Of a stretch of DNA of 5,103 nucleotides, positions 1-5,103 are shown one piece after another. Under the pieces are notes generated by a model. That model had not been told where the DNA came from and ran no database searches. It saw only the letters and a list, made by a program, of their open reading frames with translations. This DNA is from Atribacteria bacterium SCGC AAA255-N14 (GTDB lineage Bacteria; Atribacterota; JS1; SB-45; 34-128). Where the stretch lies: contig ASPC01000084.1 in assembly GCA_000405345.1 (NCBI GenBank), positions 1-5,103 of the forward strand. Reading direction: 5' to 3'. Numbering within the stretch: the first letter of the stretch is position 1; the number at the start of each line of letters is the position of its first letter. Both the position numbers and the translations under genes were made by a program.

Positions 1-69
1 ATAGTTAAGGTTAGATTAAACGAGGTAGATGGAGAAGATAAAGTAGGAATAATGAACGAAAGAAGGTGA
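1..69 (+). CDS. pyrR: PyrR C-terminal fragment (5' end outside window)
   Basis: The first base begins a codon, and 22 codons ([20 protein letters not shown], then RR) lead to a TGA at 67-69. They are identical to the C-terminus of the full pyrR on the minus strand at 2208-2756. PyrR is the UMP-sensing RNA-binding attenuation protein of pyr operons and a weak uracil phosphoribosyltransferase. The stop overlaps the GTG start of pyrK (GTGA), the expected junction of an intact pyrR-pyrK operon. The piece is therefore the true upstream neighbour of pyrK, cut only by the window or contig edge. Both copies are the same at every base, so they are probably one locus represented twice. Confidence 0.85.
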   Translation: MVKVRLNEVDGEDKVGIMNERR

Positions 70-95
70 GTGCGATTTTAAATATTAAAGTAAAA
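1..95 (+). repeat. Left arm of a perfect 95-bp inverted repeat
   Basis: Bases 1-95 are the exact reverse complement of 2182-2276 (paired positions sum to 2277), and the match ends at 96 against 2181. The arm contains the pyrR 3' end and the first ten codons of pyrK. It reaches the first base of the window, so the real repeat may continue to the left. It has no transposon-like ends, and its content is plain coding sequence. This points to a fold-back duplication or chimera rather than a mobile element. Confidence 0.95.
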
Positions 96-884
96 ATTAT
101 ATCCAGAAAAGAAGTTGCTTCCAAGATTTATCTGATGAGTGTAAAGGCTCCAGAAATTGCTCAAGAAGCTCTTCCCGGGCAGTTTATCCATATTAAATGC
201 AGTATAGATAATTACCCCTTGTTGCGCCGCCCCTTAAGTATTCACCGAATAGATAAAGAAAAAGGAGAAATTTATATTTTGTTTCAGGTAGTAGGAGAAG
301 GCACAAAATTATTAGCCCAAAGGAAAGTCGGAGATAATTTAGATATTCTGGGTCCCCTGGGAAATGGTTTTAATATCTATCCGGAAAGTAAGAAGATTAT
401 GATAGTAGGTGGAGGGATAGGAGTTGCTCCTTTACTGGCTTTATGCGAAGAATCTATAAGGCAAGGAAATGAGGTACGAGTCTTGATAGGAGCCCAAAAA
501 AAAGAGTTGGTCATAGGAGAAGAAAATTTCAGGAAATTGGGAGCAAAAGTAGATGTTGCTACCAATGATGGAAGTTATAAGTATAAGGGTTTAGTTACTG
601 ATTTATTAGAAAGAATTATTAAAGAAGGATGGTTAGCAGACCAGATATTTGCCTGTGGGCCGAAACTTAAACTGAAAAAGGTTGTGGAGGTTTCATTAGA
701 TGCCCATATTGATTGCCAGGTATCTTTGGAAGAACGAATGGCTTGCGGGATAGGCGCCTGTTTAGGGTGTGTCTGTAAGATAAAAACCAAGGATAAGAAA
801 GAGGATAAAATTAAATATGAATATAAGAGAGTCTGTATAGATGGACCTGTCTTCAGAGGAAGCGAGGTGGTCTGGGATGATTGA
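66..884 (+). CDS. pyrK: Dihydroorotate dehydrogenase B electron-transfer subunit
   Basis: PyrK is the FAD and [2Fe-2S] subunit of cytosolic class 1B dihydroorotate dehydrogenase. It passes electrons from the FMN of PyrD to NAD+, in the fourth step of UMP synthesis. The 272-residue length is near the family norm. Visible motifs are the FAD-binding RRPLSI (54-59), GPLGNGF (96-102), the glycine-rich [10 protein letters not shown] of the NAD domain (114-123) and CGP (197-199). The C-terminal cluster cysteines are C227, C232, C235 and C257, in a CGIGACLGC context followed by RVCIDGPVF; all four ligands are present. The GTG start at 66 overlaps the pyrR stop as GTGA and has only a weak Shine-Dalgarno sequence, so translation is probably coupled to pyrR. 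The 3' end overlaps pyrD by 8 bp. A general flavodoxin-reductase-type protein is excluded by the PyrK-type cysteine pattern and the neighbours. Confidence 0.95.
   Translation: MSAILNIKVKIISRKEVASKIYLMSVKAPEIAQEALPGQFIHIKCSIDNYPLLRRPLSIHRIDKEKGEIYILFQVVGEGTKLLAQRKVGDNLDILGPLGNGFNIYPESKKIMIVGGGIGVAPLLALCEESIRQGNEVRVLIGAQKKELVIGEENFRKLGAKVDVATNDGSYKYKGLVTDLLERIIKEGWLADQIFACGPKLKLKKVVEVSLDAHIDCQVSLEERMACGIGACLGCVCKIKTKDKKEDKIKYEYKRVCIDGPVFRGSEVVWDD
864..870 (+). promoter_or_regulatory. Ribosome binding site that sets the pyrD start
   Basis: GAGGTGG lies 6 nt before ATG 877, inside the 3' end of pyrK. The in-frame ATG at 841 has no comparable site, and the 12 extra residues it would add do not look like the family N-terminus. 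ATG 877 is therefore preferred. Confidence 0.7.
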
Positions 885-1806
885 TAAACCTAATTTGGAA
901 TTGAAAATAGCCGGAATAAAGTTAAAAAATCCGGTGATGACTGCCTCAGGGACTTTTGGTTATGGTCAGGAATATGACCATTTTGTCGATTTAAACAGAT
1001 TGGGTGCCATAATATTAAAAGGGATAACTTTAAAACCAAAGAGAGGCAATCCTCCTCCTCGGATCATAGAGACCCCTTCGGGTATGCTTAATGCTATCGG
1101 CTTACAGAATGTAGGAGTGGAGGTTTTAATTAAAGAAAAATTACCTTATTTAAAAAAATTTAATACTCCGGTGATAATAAATATTTCCGGGGATACCATA
1201 GAAGAATATGTGGAATTAGCCCAAAGGTTAGGAGAAGTTTCCAAGGAGATGGGAGTTGCCGGTCTGGAGGTCAACCTTTCCTGTCCTAATGTCAAAAAAG
1301 GGGGTATGGCCTGGGGGACAGACGCTAAAGCAACTTATAAGATTATGAGTAGTATTCGAAAGGCTACCACTCTCCCTCTTATCGTAAAGTTAACTCCCAA
1401 TGTTACAAATATCAAAATAATTGCCCAAGCGGCGGAAGAAGCAGGAGCGGATGCTCTATCCCTAATAAATACTTTAGTGGGGATGGCAGTAGATATTGAT
1501 TCTCGCAAACCTAAATTAGCTAATATCAGTGGCGGCCTGTCCGGTCCCGCAGTAAAACCGGTAGCCCTCTGGTTGGTCTGGCAGGTATTTCAGACGGTAA
1601 AGATCCCGATTATCGGAATAGGGGGGATAATAAAAATTGAGGATGCTCTGGAATTTATTATTGCCGGAGCCCGGGCGATAGAGATAGGGACAGCGAATTT
1701 TGTAAATCCTAAGATAACTATTGAAATTATTGAAGGAATAGAAAAATATCTAACAAAAAACAATATTAAAGATATAAATGAATTAGTAGGAAGTATAAAA
1801 ATTTAA
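877..1806 (+). CDS. pyrD: Dihydroorotate dehydrogenase, class 1B catalytic subunit
   Basis: This FMN enzyme oxidises dihydroorotate to orotate and works as a PyrD2-PyrK2 complex using NAD+. From ATG 877 it has 309 residues, normal for class 1B. Visible features are the N-terminal [13 protein letters not shown] (18-30), the FMN-contacting lysine in ILKGIT (K48), the substrate-loop [13 protein letters not shown] (68-80), and NLSCPN with active-site C136, which marks class 1 (class 2 uses serine). Further along are VKLTPN (170-175), SLINTL (195-200), GGLSGPA (219-225) and the phosphate-binding GIGGI (247-251), with IEIGTANF following. Its start lies within pyrK with an 8-bp overlap, so the two subunits are probably made by coupled translation in equal amounts. 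pyrF follows 17 nt after the stop. An ATG at 841 would extend it by 12 residues but is judged unlikely. Confidence 0.95.
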   Translation: MIDKPNLELKIAGIKLKNPVMTASGTFGYGQEYDHFVDLNRLGAIILKGITLKPKRGNPPPRIIETPSGMLNAIGLQNVGVEVLIKEKLPYLKKFNTPVIINISGDTIEEYVELAQRLGEVSKEMGVAGLEVNLSCPNVKKGGMAWGTDAKATYKIMSSIRKATTLPLIVKLTPNVTNIKIIAQAAEEAGADALSLINTLVGMAVDIDSRKPKLANISGGLSGPAVKPVALWLVWQVFQTVKIPIIGIGGIIKIEDALEFIIAGARAIEIGTANFVNPKITIEIIEGIEKYLTKNNIKDINELVGSIKI

Positions 1807-1823
1807 TAAAACAGGAGGGGAAA

Positions 1824-2166
1824 ATGCAGTTAACAGCAAAAGAAAGATTGGTTTTAGCTCTTGATGTAGATGATTTTAAAAAGGCAGAGGAATTGGTGAG
1901 CAAGTTAAGTGATTATGTAGGGGTCTTTAAAGTTGGAAGCCAACTATTTACTGCTGAAGGGGCTAAGGTGGTTAATATGATAAACGAGAAAGGAGGTAGG
2001 GTTTTTTTAGATTTAAAGTTTCACGATATACCCAATACTGTTGCTCGGGCAGCTGAAGTAGCTGCAAAATTGGGAGTAAGTATTTTTAATGTCCATACTT
2101 CCGGGGGATATGAAATGATGAAAGCAGCGGCTGAAGCCACTGCAAAAATTAGTCAAGAACTAGGTA

Positions 2167-2192
<26 letters not shown>
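1824..2192 (+). pseudogene. pyrF: Orotidine 5'-phosphate decarboxylase, truncated at the fold-back junction
   Basis: PyrF converts OMP to UMP, the last step of the pathway, as a TIM-barrel dimer in the cytosol. The start is clear: AGGAGGGG at 1813-1820 precedes ATG 1824. The N-terminal half is well conserved, with LALDV (11-15), VFKVGSQLF (34-42), the catalytic DLKFHDIPNTV with D63, K65 and D68, and NVHTSGG (89-95). After PLILL the reading frame meets a TAA at 2190-2192 that belongs to the inverted copy of the pyrR-pyrK junction. Family members have about 230-240 residues and this has 122, so the second half of the barrel, including the phosphate-binding loop, is missing and the product should be inactive. 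No continuation of pyrF is found elsewhere in the window. The break coincides with the repeat edge, so the native gene is probably intact and the truncation comes from the join. Confidence 0.85.
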
Positions 2193-2777
<585 letters not shown>

Positions 2778-2803
2778 CTACAAATATATTTAAATATTTA
2801 AAT

Positions 2804-2840
2804 AAAAACCCCCTTCAACCTATTCTGGCTGATAAGGGGG
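2804..2840 (-). terminator. Rho-independent terminator of the pyr attenuator
   Basis: On the minus strand CCCCCTT (2840-2834) pairs with AAGGGGG (2815-2809). The stem continues, past a small bulge, with CAGCC against GGTTG around a six-base loop, and a TTTTTATTT tract follows. It ends about 50 nt before the pyrR start codon. Its 5' side overlaps the antiterminator's 3' side (2827-2837), so the two folds exclude each other, as in a transcription attenuator. Confidence 0.9.
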
Positions 2841-2862
2841 TAATAACCGTTCCTTATCAGCC
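2827..2862 (-). promoter_or_regulatory. Antiterminator hairpin of the pyr leader
   Basis: GGCTGATAAGG (minus strand, 2862-2852) and CCTTATCAGCC (2837-2827) form a perfect 11-bp stem with a 14-nt loop. Its 5' half uses the 3' half of the PyrR-binding hairpin, and its 3' half uses the 5' side of the terminator. Bound PyrR should block this stem and let the terminator form; without PyrR this stem should allow read-through into pyrR. Confidence 0.85.
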
Positions 2863-2875
2863 TCGCCGGACTGAT
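2856..2875 (-). promoter_or_regulatory. PyrR-binding RNA element (anti-antiterminator)
   Basis: The minus strand reads ATCAG, TCCGGCGAGG, CTGAT: a 5-bp stem enclosing a loop. TCCGGCGAGGCT (2870-2859) matches the PyrR-binding consensus UCCNGNGAGGYU, as I recall it, at every fixed position. It lies directly before pyrR and overlaps the antiterminator, giving the three-part attenuator architecture known from Bacillus pyr operons. Confidence 0.88.
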
Positions 2876-2894
2876 GTTAAAGGAAAATGTATTT

Positions 2895-2901
2895 ATTTAT
2901 A
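2895..2901 (-). promoter_or_regulatory. Possible -10 box of the pyr promoter
   Basis: TATAAAT on the minus strand lies just downstream of the intron 3' end and about 20 nt before the PyrR-binding hairpin, a sensible place for the -10 box of this leader. No good -35 box is seen at 16-18 nt upstream; that stretch is now intron domain VI. The area is AT-rich, so the match may be chance. Confidence 0.35.
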
Positions 2902-2915
2902 TAAATCGAGTAGGA

Positions 2916-2938
2916 GGTAAATGATTAATTCATTTACC
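2916..2938 (-). other. Intron domain VI hairpin with branch-point A
   Basis: GGTAAATGA and TCATTTACC form a 9-bp stem with a five-base loop. Downstream, in CCTACTCGAT, A2911 is the seventh base from the intron end and the likely bulged branch-point adenosine. It could act as nucleophile for lariat formation, although class IIC introns often start splicing by hydrolysis. Confidence 0.75.
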
Positions 2939-2947
2939 GTCCTCTCA

Positions 2948-2982
2948 CACCACCGTACGTACCGTTCGGTATACGGCGGTTC
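2948..2982 (-). other. Intron domain V (catalytic hairpin)
   Basis: The 35-nt minus-strand element begins GAACCGCCGTATACCG and closes with TACGGTGGTG. It carries the CGC catalytic triad and a two-base bulge near the middle, the metal-binding centre of group II ribozymes. From memory the same string occurs in the structurally solved O. iheyensis intron. It begins one base after the stop codon of the intron gene. Confidence 0.9.
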
Positions 2983-2983
2983 G

Positions 2984-4399
2984 TTAGAAATTAGCTACTT
3001 GTGTATATCTTTCTGTAAAACTTAGGTAACCAAGATTCTTAAGCCTTTTGTTAGTAAAGGTTAGAGCAAGTATAGGACTGTTGGAGATTCTCCAGTAGCC
3101 TTTTCTAGTGTTGGCATATTCCCATGCCTGGGAGTTATCAATACCCAATTTTCTTAGATTATCGTGTCTGGTCTTGATCTTCTTCCATTGTTTCCAATAA
3201 CACATTCTAATCCTGCGTCTGATCCATACATCGAGTTCCTGGCATTTCGTCTTTATATCTGCTAACCTAAAATAGCTGACCCATCCTATTATTGACTGTC
3301 GTAATTTCAGGTAGCGAAATTCCATACTCCAGGCATTACTCCTTGATGTAATGAATCTTATCTTTTCCTTTACTCTTTCTATTGACTTGGGATGGATTCT
3401 TATCCGTATCTCTTCCTGTCTTGTATAGAATGAGAATCCTAAGAATTTTCTTTCCCAGGGTCTGCCTATTGCACTTTTCTTCTTATTAACTTTCAACTTA
3501 AGTTTATCTTCGATAAATCTTGTAACACTTCTCATTACCCTTTCTGCTGCCTTACGGGTTTTCACATATAGTTGATTATCATCCGCATACCGGCAGAATT
3601 TATGGTTTCGTTCCTCTAACTCCTTATCGAGTACATCAAGCATAATGTTACTTAATAGAGGACTAAGGGGTCCTCCTTGCGGACAGCCTTTATCTGTTTC
3701 TACTATTACGCCATTAATCATTACACCTGAATTCAGGTATACTCTTATTAATTTCAATACTCTTTTATCTTTTACTTCTCTGGCTACTAGCGACATGAGT
3801 TTATCGTGATTGACCGTATCAAAGTATTTCTCCAGGTCAATATCTACTACCCAGGTATATCCTTCATTTAAGTATTGTCGCGCTTTCTTTATCGCTTGAT
3901 GTGCATTTCTGTGGGGTCTAAAACCATAACTGTTATCCGAAAACTTAAGTTCAAATATTGGTGTTAATTGTTGGGCAATGGCTTGTTGAATCATTCTGTC
4001 TGTTACTGTGGGTATACCTAATAGTCTTACTCCTTTATCGGATTTGGATATCTCTACCCTTCTTACCGCCTTTGGTTTGTATTTGCCTTTTAGTATATCT
4101 TTACGGAGTTGATTTCCATTTTCTTTCAGGTAAGGTAGAAGTTCATCTACCGTCATACCATCTATTCCATGACTCCCTTTATTTCTTACCACTTGCCTGT
4201 ATGCTTGGTTCATGTTGTCTTTGGCAAGAATTTTCTCCATAAGATTATCGGCATATACATCTTCGCTGTTTCTTCTGTTATCAAACGCCGAAAGAATACT
4301 GGGCACTTTTCCATTATCTTTGGCTTCCAGCCTTCCATCCTGGAAATAGTCTTCATGAGAAGTTGTCTGCTTTCTTGGTATTTCTTTCGAGTTCTTCAA
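2984..4399 (-). CDS. ltrA: Group IIC intron reverse transcriptase/maturase
   Basis: This intron-encoded protein binds its own intron RNA, helps it fold and splice, and copies it into DNA after reverse splicing. Its 471 residues comprise an N-terminal extension (1-50) and RT motifs beginning near LMEKILAKDN (53-62). These include KGSHGIDGMTVDEL (74-87), LLGIPTVTDRMIQQAIAQ (126-143), SYGFRPHRNAHQAI (157-170), VDIDLEKYFD with catalytic D188, CPQGGPLSPLLSN (239-251) and YADD (271-274; D273 and D274). KFLGFSF (318-324) follows. A maturase X/thumb region (about 330-460) contains GWVSYF and TRKGYWRISNSPIL. There is no HNH endonuclease domain, as usual for class C. The start is TTG at 4399, with AGGAGG at 4415-4410 placed 10 nt upstream. 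No frameshift or stop interrupts it. Confidence 0.95.
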   Translation of the reverse strand: MKNSKEIPRKQTTSHEDYFQDGRLEAKDNGKVPSILSAFDNRRNSEDVYADNLMEKILAKDNMNQAYRQVVRNKGSHGIDGMTVDELLPYLKENGNQLRKDILKGKYKPKAVRRVEISKSDKGVRLLGIPTVTDRMIQQAIAQQLTPIFELKFSDNSYGFRPHRNAHQAIKKARQYLNEGYTWVVDIDLEKYFDTVNHDKLMSLVAREVKDKRVLKLIRVYLNSGVMINGVIVETDKGCPQGGPLSPLLSNIMLDVLDKELEERNHKFCRYADDNQLYVKTRKAAERVMRSVTRFIEDKLKLKVNKKKSAIGRPWERKFLGFSFYTRQEEIRIRIHPKSIERVKEKIRFITSRSNAWSMEFRYLKLRQSIIGWVSYFRLADIKTKCQELDVWIRRRIRMCYWKQWKKIKTRHDNLRKLGIDNSQAWEYANTRKGYWRISNSPILALTFTNKRLKNLGYLSFTERYTQVANF

Positions 4400-4409
4400 A
4401 CTTTAGAAA

Positions 4410-4415
4410 CCTCCT
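4410..4415 (-). promoter_or_regulatory. Ribosome binding site for the intron gene (TTG start)
   Basis: AGGAGG on the minus strand is 10 nt before TTG 4399-4397. It supports this non-ATG start over the internal ATG of LMEKIL (codon 54), so the 50-residue N-terminal extension is probably made. Confidence 0.65.
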
Positions 4416-4803
4416 AACGTTCAGCCCTTCGATTGATATATCAATCTACTATGGCGTCTGCTGACTTCTGACAGTTCAATCATACATCACTGTATGAGTT
4501 GTTGTTTTAAAGTTCACAACCTATCTGTCAGACCTCCCCAGGTAAGAGAGATTACTTTCACTCCATCTATCTGCTACATTTACACCGCCTGTTTCGGATA
4601 GTTTTGGGCTTTGTTTTGTCATGCAAACTTACCCACAAGCATATGCCTTATATGTAGTTTGTATTCCTCAGACCGGAGTTTTGCCGCCGACTTCCTTCAG
4701 ATTCCACCTCACGATGGACACCCTTGTCTTAAGCTAATGGTTGGCACTATCAACCCCCATATCGGACTTTCACCGACTAGTAATCACCCATGCTGGGCGC
4801 ACA

Positions 4804-4839
4804 TAAAAAAATCCTCTTATTAATGACTAATAAGAGGAT
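4804..4839 (-). terminator. Rho-independent terminator, 5' exon of the intron
   Basis: ATCCTCTTATTA and TAATAAGAGGAT form a perfect 12-bp stem around a five-base loop (4811-4839). On the minus strand the stem is followed by a run of seven T, then AT, then the intron 5' end GTGCG. It would end transcription of a minus-strand gene to the right, but no such gene remains at 4840-4960. Group IIC introns are known to enter just after such hairpins, so it also serves as the insertion target. Confidence 0.88.
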
Positions 4840-4960
4840 ATAATTTTCTCTTTTTCCCCTTACTAGTCTCTCTGAACCAATTTAAAAGGGCAACTTTTAT
4901 TTTCCTAATAATATATTAAAAGTTCTCAGTAGTCAAACAATTTTTATATAAAATGTAATT
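4840..4960 (-). other. Intergenic stretch without a recognisable gene
   Basis: This 121-bp AT-rich segment lies between the terminator and the transposase-side repeats. It holds an 8-bp inverted repeat (AACTTTTA 4892-4899, TAAAAGTT 4917-4924). A short minus-strand frame without a start codon runs into the terminator loop and is not convincing. The gene that the terminator once served is not visible here. Confidence 0.5.
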
Positions 4961-5009
4961 AATCTGTGATATTGTCACCTTGAAATTAATCAGTAATAAT
5001 GTCACTATG
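4961..5009 (+). repeat. Two 22-bp imperfect direct repeats before the transposase gene
   Basis: AATCTGTGATATTGTCACCTTG (4961-4982) and AATCAGTAATAATGTCACTATG (4988-5009) are identical at 17 of 22 positions, spaced 27 bp start to start, and share TGTCAC. Their place just upstream of a probable transposase gene suggests the left end of an insertion sequence, with the repeats as terminal or subterminal transposase-binding sites. The right end is outside the window, so the boundary is unproven. Confidence 0.6.
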
Positions 5010-5013
5010 GAAA

Positions 5014-5020
5014 AGGTGAG
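5014..5020 (+). promoter_or_regulatory. Ribosome binding site of the partial transposase gene
   Basis: AGGTGAG lies 7 nt before ATG 5028. The in-frame ATG at 5007 has no such site and falls inside the second direct repeat, so 5028 is the better start. Confidence 0.6.
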
Positions 5021-5027
5021 ATATCTA

Positions 5028-5103
5028 ATGACCAAAAAAGAATTAGTAAGAGTTCATGTCATTAAATCCCTAATTGAGGATAAGATGACCAGCAGGGATG
5101 CTG
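5028..5103 (+). CDS. Probable transposase N-terminus (3' end outside window)
   Basis: The 25 visible codons begin MTKKELVRVHVIKSLIEDKM and continue TSRDA. The pattern of a basic start, a helix ending in an I-x-x-L-I-type segment, then a T-S/Q-x-x-A turn is typical of the N-terminal helix-turn-helix of ISNCY/IS1202-like and IS481-like transposases; I recall similar MTKKEL starts in the former group. No catalytic residues are in view, so the family is uncertain and a helix-turn-helix regulator is possible. The upstream direct repeats favour a transposase. An alternative start at ATG 5007 would add MEKVRYL. Confidence 0.55.
   Translation, partial: MTKKELVRVHVIKSLIEDKMTSRDA

Larger units (their letters stand above)
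2905..4802 (-). mobile_element. Complete group IIC intron (retroelement)
   Basis: On the minus strand the element starts with GTGCGCCCAGCATGGGTG (from 4802) and ends with CTCCTACTCGAT (to 2905), matching group II ends (GUGYG at 5', AY at 3'). It is 1898 nt long. The 5' RNA part (about 4400-4802, domains I-III) contains stretches such as CGGTCTGAGGAA and GAAGTCAGCAGA that match, from memory, the Oceanobacillus iheyensis IIC intron. Domain IV holds the reverse transcriptase gene, and domains V and VI follow. Local hairpins in domains II-III include a perfect 16-bp palindrome at 4431-4446 and a 7-bp stem at 4480-4497. The site is typical of class C: directly after a Rho-independent terminator. 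Both ends and the reading frame look intact, so it may be able to splice and move. Confidence 0.93.

Noticed and set aside
377..790. Minus-strand open frames at 377-565 and 575-790 inside pyrK
   Set aside because: They are antisense to a well-conserved gene, have no recognisable motifs or convincing ribosome sites, and look like chance frames.
841..876. Upstream in-frame ATG for pyrD giving 12 extra residues
   Set aside because: No ribosome site, and the extension is just pyrK's conserved [13 protein letters not shown] DNA read in another frame; ATG 877 has GAGGTGG in place.
3958..4417. Plus-strand open frames at 3958-4242 and 4169-4417 opposite the intron reverse transcriptase
   Set aside because: Hydrophobic low-complexity translations arise from the antisense of a conserved reverse transcriptase; no independent evidence for coding.
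4611..4823. Plus-strand open frame of 70 codons
   Set aside because: It is antisense to the structured 5' RNA (domain I) of the group II intron and runs into the terminator hairpin.
4811..4839. Perfect 12-bp dyad as a transposon terminal repeat or attachment site
   Set aside because: The T-tract on the minus strand and the intron insertion directly after it identify it as a Rho-independent terminator.
4820..4916. Minus-strand 32-codon open frame ending in the terminator loop
   Set aside because: No start codon or ribosome site, and its end lies within the terminator hairpin; at best a degraded gene remnant.

Overview
This AT-rich bacterial window carries a pyrimidine biosynthesis (pyr) operon, a complete group IIC intron and the left end of a second mobile element. 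Three features fit an anaerobic, low-GC, Firmicutes-like or deep-branching bacterium: PyrR-controlled attenuation, a class 1B (PyrD plus PyrK) dihydroorotate dehydrogenase, and an intron resembling those of Bacillus relatives. The lineage cannot be fixed from the sequence alone.

Layout. Bases 1-69 (+) are the last 22 codons and stop of pyrR. They run by a GTGA overlap into pyrK (66-884), then pyrD (877-1806), then a pyrF cut off after about 122 codons (1824-2192). At about 2182 the sequence turns back on itself: 2182-2276 is the exact reverse complement of 1-95. From there the minus strand reads, in gene order, a full-length pyrR (2756-2208) preceded by its RNA attenuator (about 2804-2875), and a few codons of pyrK at its end. 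Upstream of the attenuator on the minus strand lies a 1898-nt group IIC intron (2905-4802) encoding a reverse transcriptase/maturase. It sits directly behind a Rho-independent terminator (4804-4839), the usual target of this intron class. Bases 4840-4960 hold no recognisable gene. Bases 4961-5103 (+) carry two 22-bp direct repeats and the start of a probable transposase gene that leaves the window.

How it fits together. Placing the minus-strand block before the plus-strand block rebuilds an ordinary operon: terminator of an upstream gene, intron, promoter, PyrR attenuator, pyrR, pyrK, pyrD, pyrF. UMP-loaded PyrR would bind the leader RNA and favour the terminator, shutting off the dihydroorotate dehydrogenase and OMP decarboxylase steps. 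The head-to-head arrangement seen here, with pyrF broken exactly at the fold-back point and two identical 95-bp arms, is most simply a chimeric (amplification or assembly) join. A real inverted rearrangement cannot be excluded from the sequence alone. No wholly new system was found. The best leads are the fold-back junction, the intron wedged between a terminator and the pyr leader, and the repeats ahead of the transposase.
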